NCBI GenBank assembly: GCA_934597165.1
Contig: CAKTQP010000008.1
Coordinates: 1-64,000 of the forward strand
Length of the DNA stretch: 64,000 nt
DNA from: an uncultured Oscillospiraceae bacterium
GTDB taxonomy: Bacteria; Bacillota; Clostridia; Oscillospirales; Oscillospiraceae
Direction: 5' to 3'
Shown: positions 8,738 to 16,789 of the stretch, piece after piece
Layout of the letters: each line of letters opens with the position of its first letter
Position numbering within the stretch: position 1 is the stretch's first letter
The notes under the pieces: generated by a model
Told to the model about the DNA's origin: nothing
Seen by the model: the letters and a program-made list of their open reading frames with translations, nothing else
The model's database searches: none
Position numbers and translations under genes: made by a program

Positions 8738-9148
8738 ATGGTAAGAGTCATCATGGATGATACAGGCTCCGGCAAGACCAAGCAGCTGATCGACTTGGCG
8801 AACGCGGCAGTAAAGACCGAGCACGGCAACGTGATTTGCATTGAACCGAAAAACGAGTTGACCTATGACATCGACTATAACATTCGCCTGATCGCAGCCA
8901 ATGAGTATGAACTGCCCAGCTACGAGGCATTCAAGGGCTTCCTGTCTGGTATGTACGCAGGGAATTATGATATTACCCATGTCTTTGTGGATAACTTGAC
9001 CAAGATTATTCGGGACAATAACGAGGCGCAGGTGGAACGGTTCCTGGATTGGCTGGATGCGTTCAGCGAAAAGAACCGGATCAAATTCACCATCACCATG
9101 TCCGCCAAGGCGGAATGGGCAGCGGACGGCATCACCAAGTATACCTGA
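8738..9148 (+). CDS. Uncharacterised small P-loop ATP-binding protein
   Basis: A 136-residue soluble protein. Residues 6-15 give a P-loop, MDDTGSGKTK, in which the usual first glycine of the Walker A motif is aspartate. A Walker-B-like strand, THVFVDN, lies near residue 85. The rest reads as a compact alpha/beta ATPase core without a DNA-binding or membrane part. I do not recognise a named family. AAAAGGAG precedes the start at 8738 and a terminator follows, so it is monocistronic. Its job cannot be told from its neighbours (pgi and thiT). Confidence 0.7.
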   Translation: MVRVIMDDTGSGKTKQLIDLANAAVKTEHGNVICIEPKNELTYDIDYNIRLIAANEYELPSYEAFKGFLSGMYAGNYDITHVFVDNLTKIIRDNNEAQVERFLDWLDAFSEKNRIKFTITMSAKAEWAADGITKYT

Positions 9149-9190
9149 TTCCAGCCCCCGATCTGGGATTCCGGAAAAACCGCAAAAAAG

Positions 9191-9228
9191 AAACCGACTT
9201 TGGACAGCGTTCCAGAGTCGGTTTTTTT
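9191..9228 (+). terminator. Terminator of the P-loop protein gene
   Basis: AAACCGACT pairs with AGTCGGTTT (9191-9199 with 9216-9224), with a further TGGA/TCCA inside, and the T run extends to 9228. Confidence 0.88.
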
Positions 9229-9306
9229 CGTTCCGGCAGAGGTTTCACCTTGACAAACGGGGGAAAACAGGGTAGCATGAGGAAAAGCCGAAAGGCTGTA
9301 GAGAAT

Positions 9307-9412
9307 CACAGGGGCGCCGCAGGCATCTGCGGCTGAGATCGAGCGAATGGCAGCTCTGAGCACCCTAGAACCTGATCCGGGTTATGCCGGCGTAGGAAGT
9401 GGATTCACGGGC
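9307..9412 (+). promoter_or_regulatory. TPP riboswitch (THI element)
   Basis: The conserved core is unmistakable: GGGGCGCC at the start, CTGAGA at 9333-9338, ACCCTAGAACCTGATC from 9362, then GGTTATGCCGGCGTAGGAAG. It binds thiamine pyrophosphate in the nascent mRNA. A terminator hairpin lies 40 bases downstream and thiT follows, so TPP should cause premature termination of thiT transcription. Confidence 0.96.
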
Positions 9413-9450
9413 GTTTGGGGTCACCCCACGCCGTAGCCGCTGAACCAGAG

Positions 9451-9478
9451 ACGCCGTTCCACAGGAGCGGCGTTTTTT
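9451..9478 (+). terminator. Riboswitch-controlled terminator before thiT
   Basis: A 10-bp stem with one wobble (9451-9460 with 9464-9473) and a TTTTTT tail between the TPP aptamer and thiT. This is the expected expression platform. Confidence 0.9.
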
Positions 9479-9537
9479 GCTCTCCCACCATTCCTGCTCC
9501 TGCCATTGCCCGCCTGCCTACACAAGGAGGTAATTTT

Positions 9538-10110
9538 ATGGCAGCAAACGCAACACAACATCGTTCCGTCAGAGCGCTCTGTGAGGGCGCGATCATGGTG
9601 GCTCTGGCACAGATCCTGGCCTACCTGAAGCTGTACGAACTGCCCCAAGGCGGTTCCATCACCCTGGCTATGGTGCCCATCTTCTTCTTCGCCGTCCGTT
9701 GGGGCTGGAAGAAGGGGCTGGGCTGTGCCTTCGTCTTCGGCCTGCTCCAGCTGCTCCTGGACGGCGGCTTCGCCATCGGCTGGCAGTCCATGCTGGGCGA
9801 TTATCTCATCGCCTTCGGCGTCCTGGGTCTGGCCGGCATCTTCACCGGAAAGCCCTACAGCATCTTCGCCGGCACCGTGGTCGGCTCTGTGGCCCGCTTC
9901 CTGGTCCATTGGGTGGTGGGCGCTACCATCTGGGCTGAATATATGCCCGACGAGTTTTTTGGCATGACCATGACCAGCCCCTGGTTCTACTCCGCTCTGT
10001 ATAACGGCAGCTATATGCTCCCCGATATGATCGTCAGCCTGGTGGTCTTCGCCGTGCTCTACGTGCCGTTGAAAAAGTACCTCCTGGGTGAGGATCTGAA
10101 GCAGGCATGA
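9538..10110 (+). CDS. thiT: Energy-coupled thiamine transporter ThiT
   Basis: A 190-residue substrate-binding (S) component of an ECF-type importer that takes up thiamine with a shared EcfA/EcfT energising module, which is not in this window. About six hydrophobic helices are visible. The Pro-Gly loop LPQGGSITLAMVPI is the ThiT signature, and the aromatic-rich stretch MLGDYLIAFGVLG matches the ligand pocket region. AAGGAGG sits seven bases before the ATG at 9538. The TPP riboswitch directly upstream supports the substrate assignment. Confidence 0.95.
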   Translation: MAANATQHRSVRALCEGAIMVALAQILAYLKLYELPQGGSITLAMVPIFFFAVRWGWKKGLGCAFVFGLLQLLLDGGFAIGWQSMLGDYLIAFGVLGLAGIFTGKPYSIFAGTVVGSVARFLVHWVVGATIWAEYMPDEFFGMTMTSPWFYSALYNGSYMLPDMIVSLVVFAVLYVPLKKYLLGEDLKQA

Positions 10111-10125
10111 TTTGAATGACCGTGT

Positions 10126-10159
10126 AAAAAACGCTCTGAGGTTGCTCAGAGCGTTTTTT
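10126..10159. terminator. Terminator of thiT
   Basis: A 15-bp perfect stem (10126-10140 with 10145-10159) with AAAAAA before and TTTTTT after, able to work in both directions. Confidence 0.92.
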
Positions 10160-10238
10160 GGAACTGGAAGATAGTTGCCTTTTGTCGAGGCTTGTGATAT
10201 CCTGTCTATGGCGCTGCCGATAAGCGACAAGCGGTTTT

Positions 10239-10290
10239 CCCCTGACTGTCAGGGGTGCTTCTTGCCCCCTGATCCTTGAGGAAAGGGGGG
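10239..10290 (+). promoter_or_regulatory. Structured 5' region of the toxin mRNA with sequestered Shine-Dalgarno
   Basis: A hairpin CCCCTGA/TCAGGGG (10239-10245, 10249-10255) is followed by CCCCCT (10265-10270), which can pair with AGGGGG (10284-10289), the Shine-Dalgarno region of the 27-codon gene. CAGGGG of the first hairpin can alternatively pair with CCCCTG. Blocking the ribosome site in the full-length mRNA is typical of type I toxins. Confidence 0.5.
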
Positions 10291-10298
10291 TTGCCCAA

Positions 10299-10382
10299 AT
10301 GAGTACATCCGAAGTTCTCCAGCTTTGCCTTGTTATCATTGGCATTTGCGAGCTGTTCATTCAGGCGTATAAAAAGAAGTAA
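10299..10382 (+). CDS. Putative holin-like type I toxin peptide, 27 residues
   Basis: A very short gene beginning ATG AGT at 10299 and ending TAA at 10382. The peptide begins MSTSEVLQLCLVII, forms one hydrophobic helix (about residues 6-22) and ends in AYKKK. The acidic start, single membrane helix and lysine tail match the holin-like toxin family (Hol-Tox type) and resemble TxpA/Fst toxins, which depolarise the membrane when overproduced. AGGGGGG lies 8 bases before the ATG. The gene shares a terminator with a convergent strong promoter, which is the architecture of a type I toxin-antitoxin pair. Toxicity is inferred. Confidence 0.75.
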   Translation: MSTSEVLQLCLVIIGICELFIQAYKKK

Positions 10383-10418
10383 CCGCCCGGCCTTCCCAAA
10401 CCAGCGGTTACTTCTTTT
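10374..10418. terminator. Shared bidirectional terminator of toxin mRNA and antisense RNA
   Basis: A 13-bp stem (10374-10386 with 10404-10416) has A- and T-rich flanks on both sides. The left arm overlaps the last codons and stop of the toxin gene, so each transcript contains the complement of the other's 3' end. Confidence 0.8.
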
Positions 10419-10466
10419 GAGGTGATTATAGTAGGGGGCTAACCGTTTGTTGGCAGCGCCCTCCGT
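10374..10466 (-). ncRNA. Predicted antisense antitoxin RNA
   Basis: The near-consensus minus-strand promoter should start transcription near 10466. The RNA would run through the shared hairpin and stop at the U-rich stretch just inside the toxin gene, giving about 95 bases complementary to the toxin 3' region. The layout copies Fst and TxpA/RatA type I systems. Length and ends are predictions. Confidence 0.6.
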
Positions 10467-10472
10467 ATATTC

Positions 10473-10501
10473 AGTATAAGCAATCCCTTGCTCGTTGTCA
10501 A
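10473..10501 (-). promoter_or_regulatory. Strong promoter of the antisense RNA
   Basis: TTGACA (10496-10501), a 17-bp spacer and TATACT (10473-10478) on the minus strand. No protein gene in that direction begins downstream of it. Confidence 0.85.
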
Positions 10502-10526
10502 TAGCCAGCGGCCAAGGGATTTTTTG
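10482..10526 (+). terminator. Possible back-up terminator beyond the toxin locus
   Basis: AATCCCTTG (10482-10490) pairs with CAAGGGATT (10513-10521) and a T run follows. The 22-base loop makes it weaker. It overlaps the antisense promoter. Confidence 0.35.
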
Positions 10527-10531
10527 CACCT

Positions 10532-11032
10532 TCACAGTTCATGTACCTGCTCTTCCACAGCGTCCAGCCCAGCCCGCTTCCGCAGCTTCCCGTTACAGCC
10601 CAGCACATCCACAAAGGCGGTCAAGGTGTCCACCGCATTCACCAACCACGCTTCCCGACTCTTAGGACGGGCGGCGCAGAGGGGCCACATGTGGCTTGCA
10701 ATGATGTTCTGCTCCTTCTCGGACAGCTCCGTCACCTCCAAAGCGTTGTGCAGTGCCGTCAGCGGGTGATTCCGGGCGTGACGTAAGTAGTTGCTGTCCT
10801 TTCCGCCGTGATACAGGTCATGGAGCAGGGCGGAACGGGCTACCGCCCGACTGTCCAGCCCCCAGGCACGGGCGATGCGGAAGGAGAGCTGCGCCACCAG
10901 CAGCACGTGTTCATAGCGGGTGACCCGGTGGTGGTGGGAGTAATATTTTAAATTCTGAACTGCTTGGGTACGGAGCAGGTCATCGATCTGGTCTGCAAAT
11001 TCAGTCTGCCAATCAGGGCGACAAGGGTTCAT
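10532..11032 (-). CDS. HD-domain protein, probable phosphohydrolase
   Basis: A 166-residue soluble protein with an HD metal-binding domain: a histidine-rich HHHRVTRYEH segment near residue 35, ALLHDLYH near residue 70 and a later conserved aspartate (VNAVDTLTAF). Members hydrolyse phosphate esters such as nucleotides; the substrate is unknown. The start at 11032 is used because AGGAGG precedes it by 10 bases. That ribosome site lies inside a stem that also looks like a terminator. The gene is the last of the minus-strand group glmU-prs-pth-mfd-prsA. Confidence 0.75.
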   Translation of the reverse strand: MNPCRPDWQTEFADQIDDLLRTQAVQNLKYYSHHHRVTRYEHVLLVAQLSFRIARAWGLDSRAVARSALLHDLYHGGKDSNYLRHARNHPLTALHNALEVTELSEKEQNIIASHMWPLCAARPKSREAWLVNAVDTLTAFVDVLGCNGKLRKRAGLDAVEEQVHEL

Positions 11033-11040
11033 GAAAAAAT

Positions 11041-11075
11041 CGCCTCCTTCCTGCCAGGATAGCACAAAGGAGGCG
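11041..11075 (-). promoter_or_regulatory. Stem that buries the HD gene ribosome binding site and ends in a T run
   Basis: CGCCTCCTT (minus strand, 11067-11075) pairs over 9 bp with AAGGAGGCG (11041-11049), which contains the HD gene's Shine-Dalgarno. ATTTTTTC follows the stem. It could act as a terminator, a translational block, or both. Confidence 0.55.
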
Positions 11076-11112
11076 GTTTGTCTTGTGGTAAATGTTATGA
11101 TTTTGTGACGAA

Positions 11113-11135
11113 AAATGCCAACAGGACAGGCACTT
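11113..11135 (-). terminator. Possible terminator of the prsA-like gene
   Basis: AAGTGCC/GGCATTT (7 bp, one wobble) with the tail TTTCG on the minus strand, just after the stop codon. Confidence 0.45.
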
Positions 11136-11138
11136 TCC

Positions 11139-12305
11139 TTAAGAAGCCGTGCTCCCGGAGCTGGCAGCCTGTGCCGCAGCAGCTTCTGCCTGGGCGATGG
11201 CCTGGATGACGGCCTGGAGCTGAGTCAGCTTGTCATAGACCTTGGGCATGTCCAGATCGTCCAGTGCCTTAGTGGTCTCCGCCTTGGCATCCTTACTCCA
11301 ATCCTCCATCACCTTCTGATAGGTCTCGTCCTCGTACTTGTTCTTGATGTCCTCATCGTCAATGGAGTCCATATCCGGCTCGATGCGCATGATGAGGTGA
11401 TACCCATAGGAGGTCTCCACGATCTCCGGGTCGATCTCGCCCACCTTCAGGCTGGACACCGCGTCCTCAAACTCCTGCACCATCTCGCCAGGCAGGAAGG
11501 TGTAGCCGTCCGGGTTGGTGGCAAGCCCCTCGTCCTCGGACTTCTCATTCATGTACTGCTCAAAGGTGGAGGCAGGGTCCTTGTCAGCCAGGATCTTGTC
11601 CAGATACCCCTGGATGGTCTTCTTGATCTTGGCTTTCTCCTCGTCGGTCTTGCCGGTGGTCAGCAGCAGGATGTGCTTGGCAGCCATCACGTTGTCCTTC
11701 CGGTAGTCCGCCAGGGTCTCCTTGGTGATCTCATACTCGCCGCCCTTGGCGAACAGCGCCGCTTTCAGCTGGTCGTTGTAGTCCGCGTTGGTGTCCAGGA
11801 ATTCCATCCCCTTCAGGGTGGTGGCGTAGTACAAACGGGTGTTCTCGTCCACAGAATCCGCCAGGTTTTCAATGGTCTTCTTAGCGTCAGCGGACAGCGT
11901 CAACTTCTGCTCCTGCCCCTTCTGCGCGCAAATAGCGGAGGCGATGAGGCTAGAACGGGTGTTGTCCCGCAGGTAGTCCTCATAAGTGGTGTCGTTGATC
12001 TTCTTGTCTAAGCTGAACGTGTCCGTGGCATCCTTTCCCTGATAGTAGTATGCCAAGTAGCCGGCATAGTAAGCCCACTGATAAAAATAGGCGCTGGCGG
12101 GGACTTCGACGCCATTGATGGTCATCACCGTCTCCTCACTGGAGATGGCGCCGTCGGTGAGATAGCTGATAATGTCCTGTTTTGCCTCTTCGGGAATGGT
12201 GGTCAACGCCCCAGCGCTGCTGCTGGCGTTGGAGGAACCACAGCCGGTGAGCATCCCAACGGCCATGACGACGGCCAGGCCACCGGCCAAAATGCGTTTC
12301 AACAT
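11139..12305 (-). CDS. PrsA/SurA-like peptidyl-prolyl isomerase lipoprotein
   Basis: A 388-residue lipoprotein foldase on the outer face of the membrane that helps exported proteins fold. The signal peptide ends in the lipobox LTGC with cysteine 22. A parvulin (PPIC) domain covers roughly residues 200-305, with AAKHILLLTTG at its first strand and SYGYHLIMRIE at its last. A helical SurA-N-like part precedes it, and an alanine/serine-rich tail closes the protein. GGAAGG lies upstream of the ATG at 12305. The mfd-prsA order is common in Clostridia. Confidence 0.88.
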   Translation of the reverse strand: MLKRILAGGLAVVMAVGMLTGCGSSNASSSAGALTTIPEEAKQDIISYLTDGAISSEETVMTINGVEVPASAYFYQWAYYAGYLAYYYQGKDATDTFSLDKKINDTTYEDYLRDNTRSSLIASAICAQKGQEQKLTLSADAKKTIENLADSVDENTRLYYATTLKGMEFLDTNADYNDQLKAALFAKGGEYEITKETLADYRKDNVMAAKHILLLTTGKTDEEKAKIKKTIQGYLDKILADKDPASTFEQYMNEKSEDEGLATNPDGYTFLPGEMVQEFEDAVSSLKVGEIDPEIVETSYGYHLIMRIEPDMDSIDDEDIKNKYEDETYQKVMEDWSKDAKAETTKALDDLDMPKVYDKLTQLQAVIQAIAQAEAAAAQAASSGSTAS

Positions 12306-12386
12306 GATCGATCAAATCCTTCCTTTGCTTTGAAACTGCCTCTATCCTATCAGCAATGACAGGGAAAAGCAATGCGATTGTGTGAA

Positions 12387-15300
12387 TTACCCTTCCTTTT
12401 TTTGGCTCGCCGCGTTGGTATACTCCTCCACCAGCTTCTTCGCCCACACCAACGGGTCCTCCTTGGCCTTCAATTTCAGCGCCAGCACCGGCCGATCCTG
12501 TTTGTCCGAGGTCATGGACACCCGGCTGCGGAAGGCGGGGAAATCACTCACCTTCGTAATTTGCCGCGTGTCAAAGTCCTTCAGCGTAAACCGGAGGGAC
12601 AGCCCCTTCTGCGCAATGTCCTGAATCCCGCAGTCGCTGGCCGCCGAGCGGAGCAGTGCCACGGAGATCAGGTTGTTCACTGCCCGAGGAGGATCGCCAT
12701 ACCGGTCGATAAGTTCATCCACCACGTCGTCTGCGTCCCGTTCGTTGCGGATTTTGGCGATGCGGCGATAGAGATCCATCCGCTGTTCCGCGGCAGGGAC
12801 GTAGTAGGAGGGGATGTTGGCGGAGATGACCAGATCGGCAGTCACTTCCTCCGTCCGCACCGGCGTCTCGCCCCGTTCCTCTAACACCGCCTCTTCCAGC
12901 AGCTTTAAGTACATATCATAGCCCACGCTCATCAGATTCCCAGACTGTTCCCGTCCCAGCAGGTTGCCTGCCCCGCGGATTTCCAAATCTCGCATGGCAA
13001 TCTTGAACCCCGCGCCGAAAGCGGCGAACTCTCGCACAGCGGTCAGCCGCTTGGTGGCCACTTCGCTGAGGATTTTGCCCCTCCGATAGGTCAGATACGC
13101 ATAGGCGCGGCGAGAGGAACGCCCCACTCGGCCACGGATCTGATGCAGCTGCGCCAGCCCCATCCGGTCGGCGTCCTCGATGACCAGGGTGTTCACGTTG
13201 GGGATGTCGATGCCAGTCTCGATGATGGTGGTGCAGACCAAAATCTGAACTTCGCCGTCCACCATCCGCGCCATGACGCTGGAGATCTGCTCCTGGGTCA
13301 TCTGCCCGTGGGCGATGTCCACCACAATGGAGTCATCGTCCAGCATGGCCCGAATCTTGCTGGCCGTCTGTTCGATGGTCTCCACCCGGTTGTGCAGATA
13401 ATACACCTGCCCGCCGCGACCGATCTCCCGCCGGATGGCGTCCATGAGCACCGACCAGTTGTGCTCCAGCACGTAGGTCTGCACCGGCTGTCGGTCCTGA
13501 GGCGGTTGGTCGATGACAGACATATCCCGCAGGCCGGACAGGGCCATGTTCAGGGTCCGTGGGATGGGGGTGGCGGAGAGGGTGAGCACATCCACCTGCT
13601 TGGCCAGCTCCTTCAGCCGTTCCTTGTGGGTGACCCCGAACCGCTGCTCCTCGTCAATGACCAGCAGTCCCAAATCCTTGAACTGGATGCTCTTTTGCAG
13701 CAGCCGATGGGTGCCGATGAGGATGTCCACCTTGCCCTCGGCGGTGTCCTGGAGGATGGACTTGGAGTTTTTGCTGTTCTGATACCGAGTCAGCACGCAG
13801 ATGCGCACCGGGAACCCTTGGAACCGCCGGGTGGCGGTCTGGAAGTGCTGGTTGGCAAGCACGGTGGTGGGCACCAAAATGGCCGCCTGCTTCCCTTCCA
13901 GCACGCACTTCATCACGGCGCGCAGGGCGATCTCCGTTTTACCATAACCTACATCACCGCACAGCAGCCGATCCATGGGGACAGGACGTTCCATGTCCGC
14001 CTTGATCTCCTGGACACAGCGGAGCTGGTCGTCGGTCTCCTGGAAGGGGAATTTGTCCTCAAATTCTCGCTGCCACGGGTCGTCGGAGTGGAAGGCGTAC
14101 CCCGGCTGCCGCTGCCGCTGGGCGTACAGGGCGATGAGCTGCTTGGCCATCTCCTTGGTGGCCTTCTTCGCCTTGCTCTTGGCCTTAGCCCAGTCGGTGC
14201 CGCCCAGCTTGGACAGCTTGGCCTTTTGCGTCCCGTCCGGGTTCTCGCCGCCGCCGATGAACTTGCTCACCAAGTCCAGCTGGGTGGCCGGCACATACAG
14301 CGTGTCCGCCCCGGCGTAGGCCAGCTGGATGTAGTCCTTCTCCACCCCGTCCACCTGCATTTTGGACAGGGTCACAAACCGGGCGATGCCGTACTTCTCG
14401 TGTACCACCAGGTCACCCGGCACCAGGTCGTTGTAGCTCTGAATCTTCTGCCGGTTGGTGGCGGCCTTGGCCTTGGTGGTCTTCTTCTTTTGACTGCCGT
14501 GGAGCGCCGTCCCCTCGGTGATGACCGCGTACCCCTGGTATTCCATACCGCTGGACAGACCACCCACCGCCAGGGTGGCGAACCCAGGCTGAGGCAGTTC
14601 CGTCAAATCCAGGTTGAGCTGGGCAATGACCCCTTGTTCCCGCAAAAGGTCAGCCAGCGCCTTGGCACGTCCCTGGGTCTGACAGAGCACCACCGTGGCC
14701 ATGCCGATGTTCTGATAATGCTTCAGGTCGGATACAGCGGTCTCCAAGCTGGAACCGAAGCCGGTGAGCTGACGGCAGGTGAAGGTGACCACCTCTTTGG
14801 GGGGCGTGGGGTAGCTGGAGGTCAGGAAGGAATCAAAATAGAAGGCGGGAAACGCGTCTGCCAGCCGCTGAGCGAACTTGCCAGGGTCAGCACAGTATTC
14901 CAGCCCAGCGGAGCGCAAAATCCCCGTCTCTGTCAGCGAAGTCACGTCCTCCGACAGCCTCCACTGATAATGCTTCCCGGATTCCATACAGCGGGCGGAT
15001 TCACACCAAAACACAAAGGCGTCCTGAGGCAGATAGTCCAGCCCGCAGGCGAATTGAGGATAGATCAAATCCAAATACCGGTCAGCGGCAGAGAAAGTGG
15101 TGGACGGGTCGGCCAGCTTCCGGCTGTCCTCTTCCAACGTATTCCACAGGTCTTGCAGCCGCTGCCGGTCCTTCTCCTTGGCACGCTTGGCCGCCTTCTC
15201 CACCTTGATCTTTTCCTCTTCCAGCACGCCGCACAGACCCAGCACACCGCCCTCCGCCAGCTGCGGCAGAGTCTCGGTGGCTGGGAGGAAGACGGCGGCA

Positions 15301-15950
15301 GAGATGTTCTCCGTCCGTCGCTGAGTGGCCGGGTCGAACAGCCCCATGGTGTCAATTTCGTCCCCCCAGAACTCCGTTCGCACCGGCGCTTCCGCCGCCG
15401 GAGAGAACACGTCCAGCAGGTTGCCGCGCAGGGCGAACTGCCCCGGCCCTTCCACCTGGTCGCACCGGGTGTATCCGGCGGCCACCAGACGGCGGGTCAG
15501 CTGTTCCAGGTCGCAGTTATCCCCCAAAGAGAGGGTCAGCGCCGTCTGTTCCAGCAGTTCAGGCGGCAGGGTGCGTTGCAGCAGCCCCTCCACCGTAGCC
15601 ACCACCAAGGGCGCCTTGTCGTGGGACATGGCGTAGAGCAGATCCAACCGACGGTGCTCCCACTGACGGGAAGCTGTGGCGTCGTAGAAGACAAACTCTC
15701 GCCCGGCCAGCAAGCGTACTGGCTCCCCAGTAAAAGCAGCCAAATCGGCCTGGAGCCGCGCGCCTTCCTTCTCGTCAGAGCAGAGCAGCACCACGCTGCA
15801 CCCAGTGACCTGCCGCATGGCGGCGGCGATGTGGGCACGGTGGACGCCGGACAGGCCGGAGACGGCGACAGGGCAGTGACCGCCCTCCGCTTGTGCCAGC
15901 AATTCTTGAAATTCCGGTTGTTTGATAACGATTTCAGTGAGTTTTTTCAT
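12387..15950 (-). CDS. mfd: Transcription-repair coupling factor Mfd
   Basis: A 1187-residue DNA translocase that removes RNA polymerase stalled at lesions and recruits UvrA. Visible parts in order are the UvrB-homology N-terminal region (about 1-450), the CarD-like RNA-polymerase-interaction domain (LVPGDLVVHEKYGIARF, near 510), the helicase core with Walker A GDVGYGKTE near residue 665 and DEEQ box VIDEEQRFGV, and the C-terminal TRCF domain. The length is normal for the family. It lies downstream of pth, as in Bacillus, and its partners uvrA and uvrB are also in this window. Confidence 0.97.
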   Translation of the reverse strand: MKKLTEIVIKQPEFQELLAQAEGGHCPVAVSGLSGVHRAHIAAAMRQVTGCSVVLLCSDEKEGARLQADLAAFTGEPVRLLAGREFVFYDATASRQWEHRRLDLLYAMSHDKAPLVVATVEGLLQRTLPPELLEQTALTLSLGDNCDLEQLTRRLVAAGYTRCDQVEGPGQFALRGNLLDVFSPAAEAPVRTEFWGDEIDTMGLFDPATQRRTENISAAVFLPATETLPQLAEGGVLGLCGVLEEEKIKVEKAAKRAKEKDRQRLQDLWNTLEEDSRKLADPSTTFSAADRYLDLIYPQFACGLDYLPQDAFVFWCESARCMESGKHYQWRLSEDVTSLTETGILRSAGLEYCADPGKFAQRLADAFPAFYFDSFLTSSYPTPPKEVVTFTCRQLTGFGSSLETAVSDLKHYQNIGMATVVLCQTQGRAKALADLLREQGVIAQLNLDLTELPQPGFATLAVGGLSSGMEYQGYAVITEGTALHGSQKKKTTKAKAATNRQKIQSYNDLVPGDLVVHEKYGIARFVTLSKMQVDGVEKDYIQLAYAGADTLYVPATQLDLVSKFIGGGENPDGTQKAKLSKLGGTDWAKAKSKAKKATKEMAKQLIALYAQRQRQPGYAFHSDDPWQREFEDKFPFQETDDQLRCVQEIKADMERPVPMDRLLCGDVGYGKTEIALRAVMKCVLEGKQAAILVPTTVLANQHFQTATRRFQGFPVRICVLTRYQNSKNSKSILQDTAEGKVDILIGTHRLLQKSIQFKDLGLLVIDEEQRFGVTHKERLKELAKQVDVLTLSATPIPRTLNMALSGLRDMSVIDQPPQDRQPVQTYVLEHNWSVLMDAIRREIGRGGQVYYLHNRVETIEQTASKIRAMLDDDSIVVDIAHGQMTQEQISSVMARMVDGEVQILVCTTIIETGIDIPNVNTLVIEDADRMGLAQLHQIRGRVGRSSRRAYAYLTYRRGKILSEVATKRLTAVREFAAFGAGFKIAMRDLEIRGAGNLLGREQSGNLMSVGYDMYLKLLEEAVLEERGETPVRTEEVTADLVISANIPSYYVPAAEQRMDLYRRIAKIRNERDADDVVDELIDRYGDPPRAVNNLISVALLRSAASDCGIQDIAQKGLSLRFTLKDFDTRQITKVSDFPAFRSRVSMTSDKQDRPVLALKLKAKEDPLVWAKKLVEEYTNAASQKKEG

Positions 15951-16089
15951 GCATCAGTACCTCAATCGTGTGAAAAACAGGGTAAAAATCCAACGACAAC
16001 ACCCCCGGAACACAAGTTACGGGGGTAAGATCGTATGGTATCCATAGCGTAAAACGGTTCGGGCGAAAAAGCCGTCGAGGTCCGTCCGC

Positions 16090-16683
16090 TCAGTTAAATT
16101 TGGCCATGGCCTTGTCCATGCCCTGGGAGAGCAGGCACTCGATGGCGTCACAGGCACGCTCCGCCGCCTCGTTCATAATTTTGGCGTCAGTAGGGGAGAA
16201 CTTGCCCAGCACCCAGTCAGCCAGGTCGTAGTCGGGATGGGGCTTTTGTCCCACGCCCATCTTCAGACGGGGGAACTGGTCGCTGTGGAGCTGCGCGATG
16301 ATGGATTTCAGGCCGTTGTGACCGCCTGCACTGCCGCTGCGGCGGAGACGGAGCTTGCCGGTGGGCAGAGAGATGTCGTCGCAGACGACCAAAATGCGTT
16401 CCGGCGGGATTTTGTAGAAGGCAGCCGCCTCCCGCACTGCCTCGCCGGACAGGTTCATGTAAGTGGTGGGCTTCATGGCCAGCACCCGGACTCCGCCGTA
16501 GTCGAAGTCGGCTACCCAAGACTTGAACTTCACCCGCTGGACGCGCTTTTTCACCCGGTCGGCCAGAACGTCACAGGTGTGGTAGCCAATGTTGTGGCGG
16601 GTGTTGTCAAACCGGTCGCCGGGGTTGCCTAAAAAGACCAGGAGCCACTGGATGGTCTGGCGGGAACGTCTGGAAAAAAACAT
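16090..16683 (-). CDS. pth: Peptidyl-tRNA hydrolase
   Basis: A 197-residue enzyme that frees tRNA from stalled peptidyl-tRNA. The family motifs are present: FLGNPGDRFDNTRHNIG, with Asn20 and the catalytic His30, then MNLSGEAV, the aspartate in CDDISLP, and GSAGGHNGLKSI. The N-terminus is about ten residues longer than in E. coli Pth, and no better start with a ribosome site is seen downstream. It lies between prs and mfd in the conserved glmU-prs-pth-mfd order. Confidence 0.96.
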   Translation of the reverse strand: MFFSRRSRQTIQWLLVFLGNPGDRFDNTRHNIGYHTCDVLADRVKKRVQRVKFKSWVADFDYGGVRVLAMKPTTYMNLSGEAVREAAAFYKIPPERILVVCDDISLPTGKLRLRRSGSAGGHNGLKSIIAQLHSDQFPRLKMGVGQKPHPDYDLADWVLGKFSPTDAKIMNEAAERACDAIECLLSQGMDKAMAKFN

Positions 16684-16720
16684 AAGTCAGTTACCTCACC
16701 ATGTCGGAATAGTCAAAGGG

Positions 16721-16744
16721 GGGCTGCCGGAATCCCGACAGCCC
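16721..16744 (-). terminator. Hairpin after prs, possible weak terminator
   Basis: A 10-bp stem with one G-T pair (16721-16730 with 16735-16744). On the minus strand it is followed by CCCCTTTGAC, so the U run is poor. It may only moderate read-through from prs into pth. Confidence 0.45.
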
Positions 16745-16789
16745 TCGTGTTGGTCATAGGTATCAAAAAAACAGAGCTTTTTCTGCCGA

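Noticed and set aside
10206..10535. A minus-strand frame across the toxin locus (109 codons)
   Set aside because: It lacks a ribosome site and reads through the antisense promoter, the shared terminator and the toxin gene; the composition is that of a shadow frame.
16001..16026. Hairpin ACCCCCG/CGGGGGT between pth and mfd as a terminator
   Set aside because: On the transcribed strand GTTGTCGTT follows and both genes belong to one conserved operon, so no terminator is claimed.
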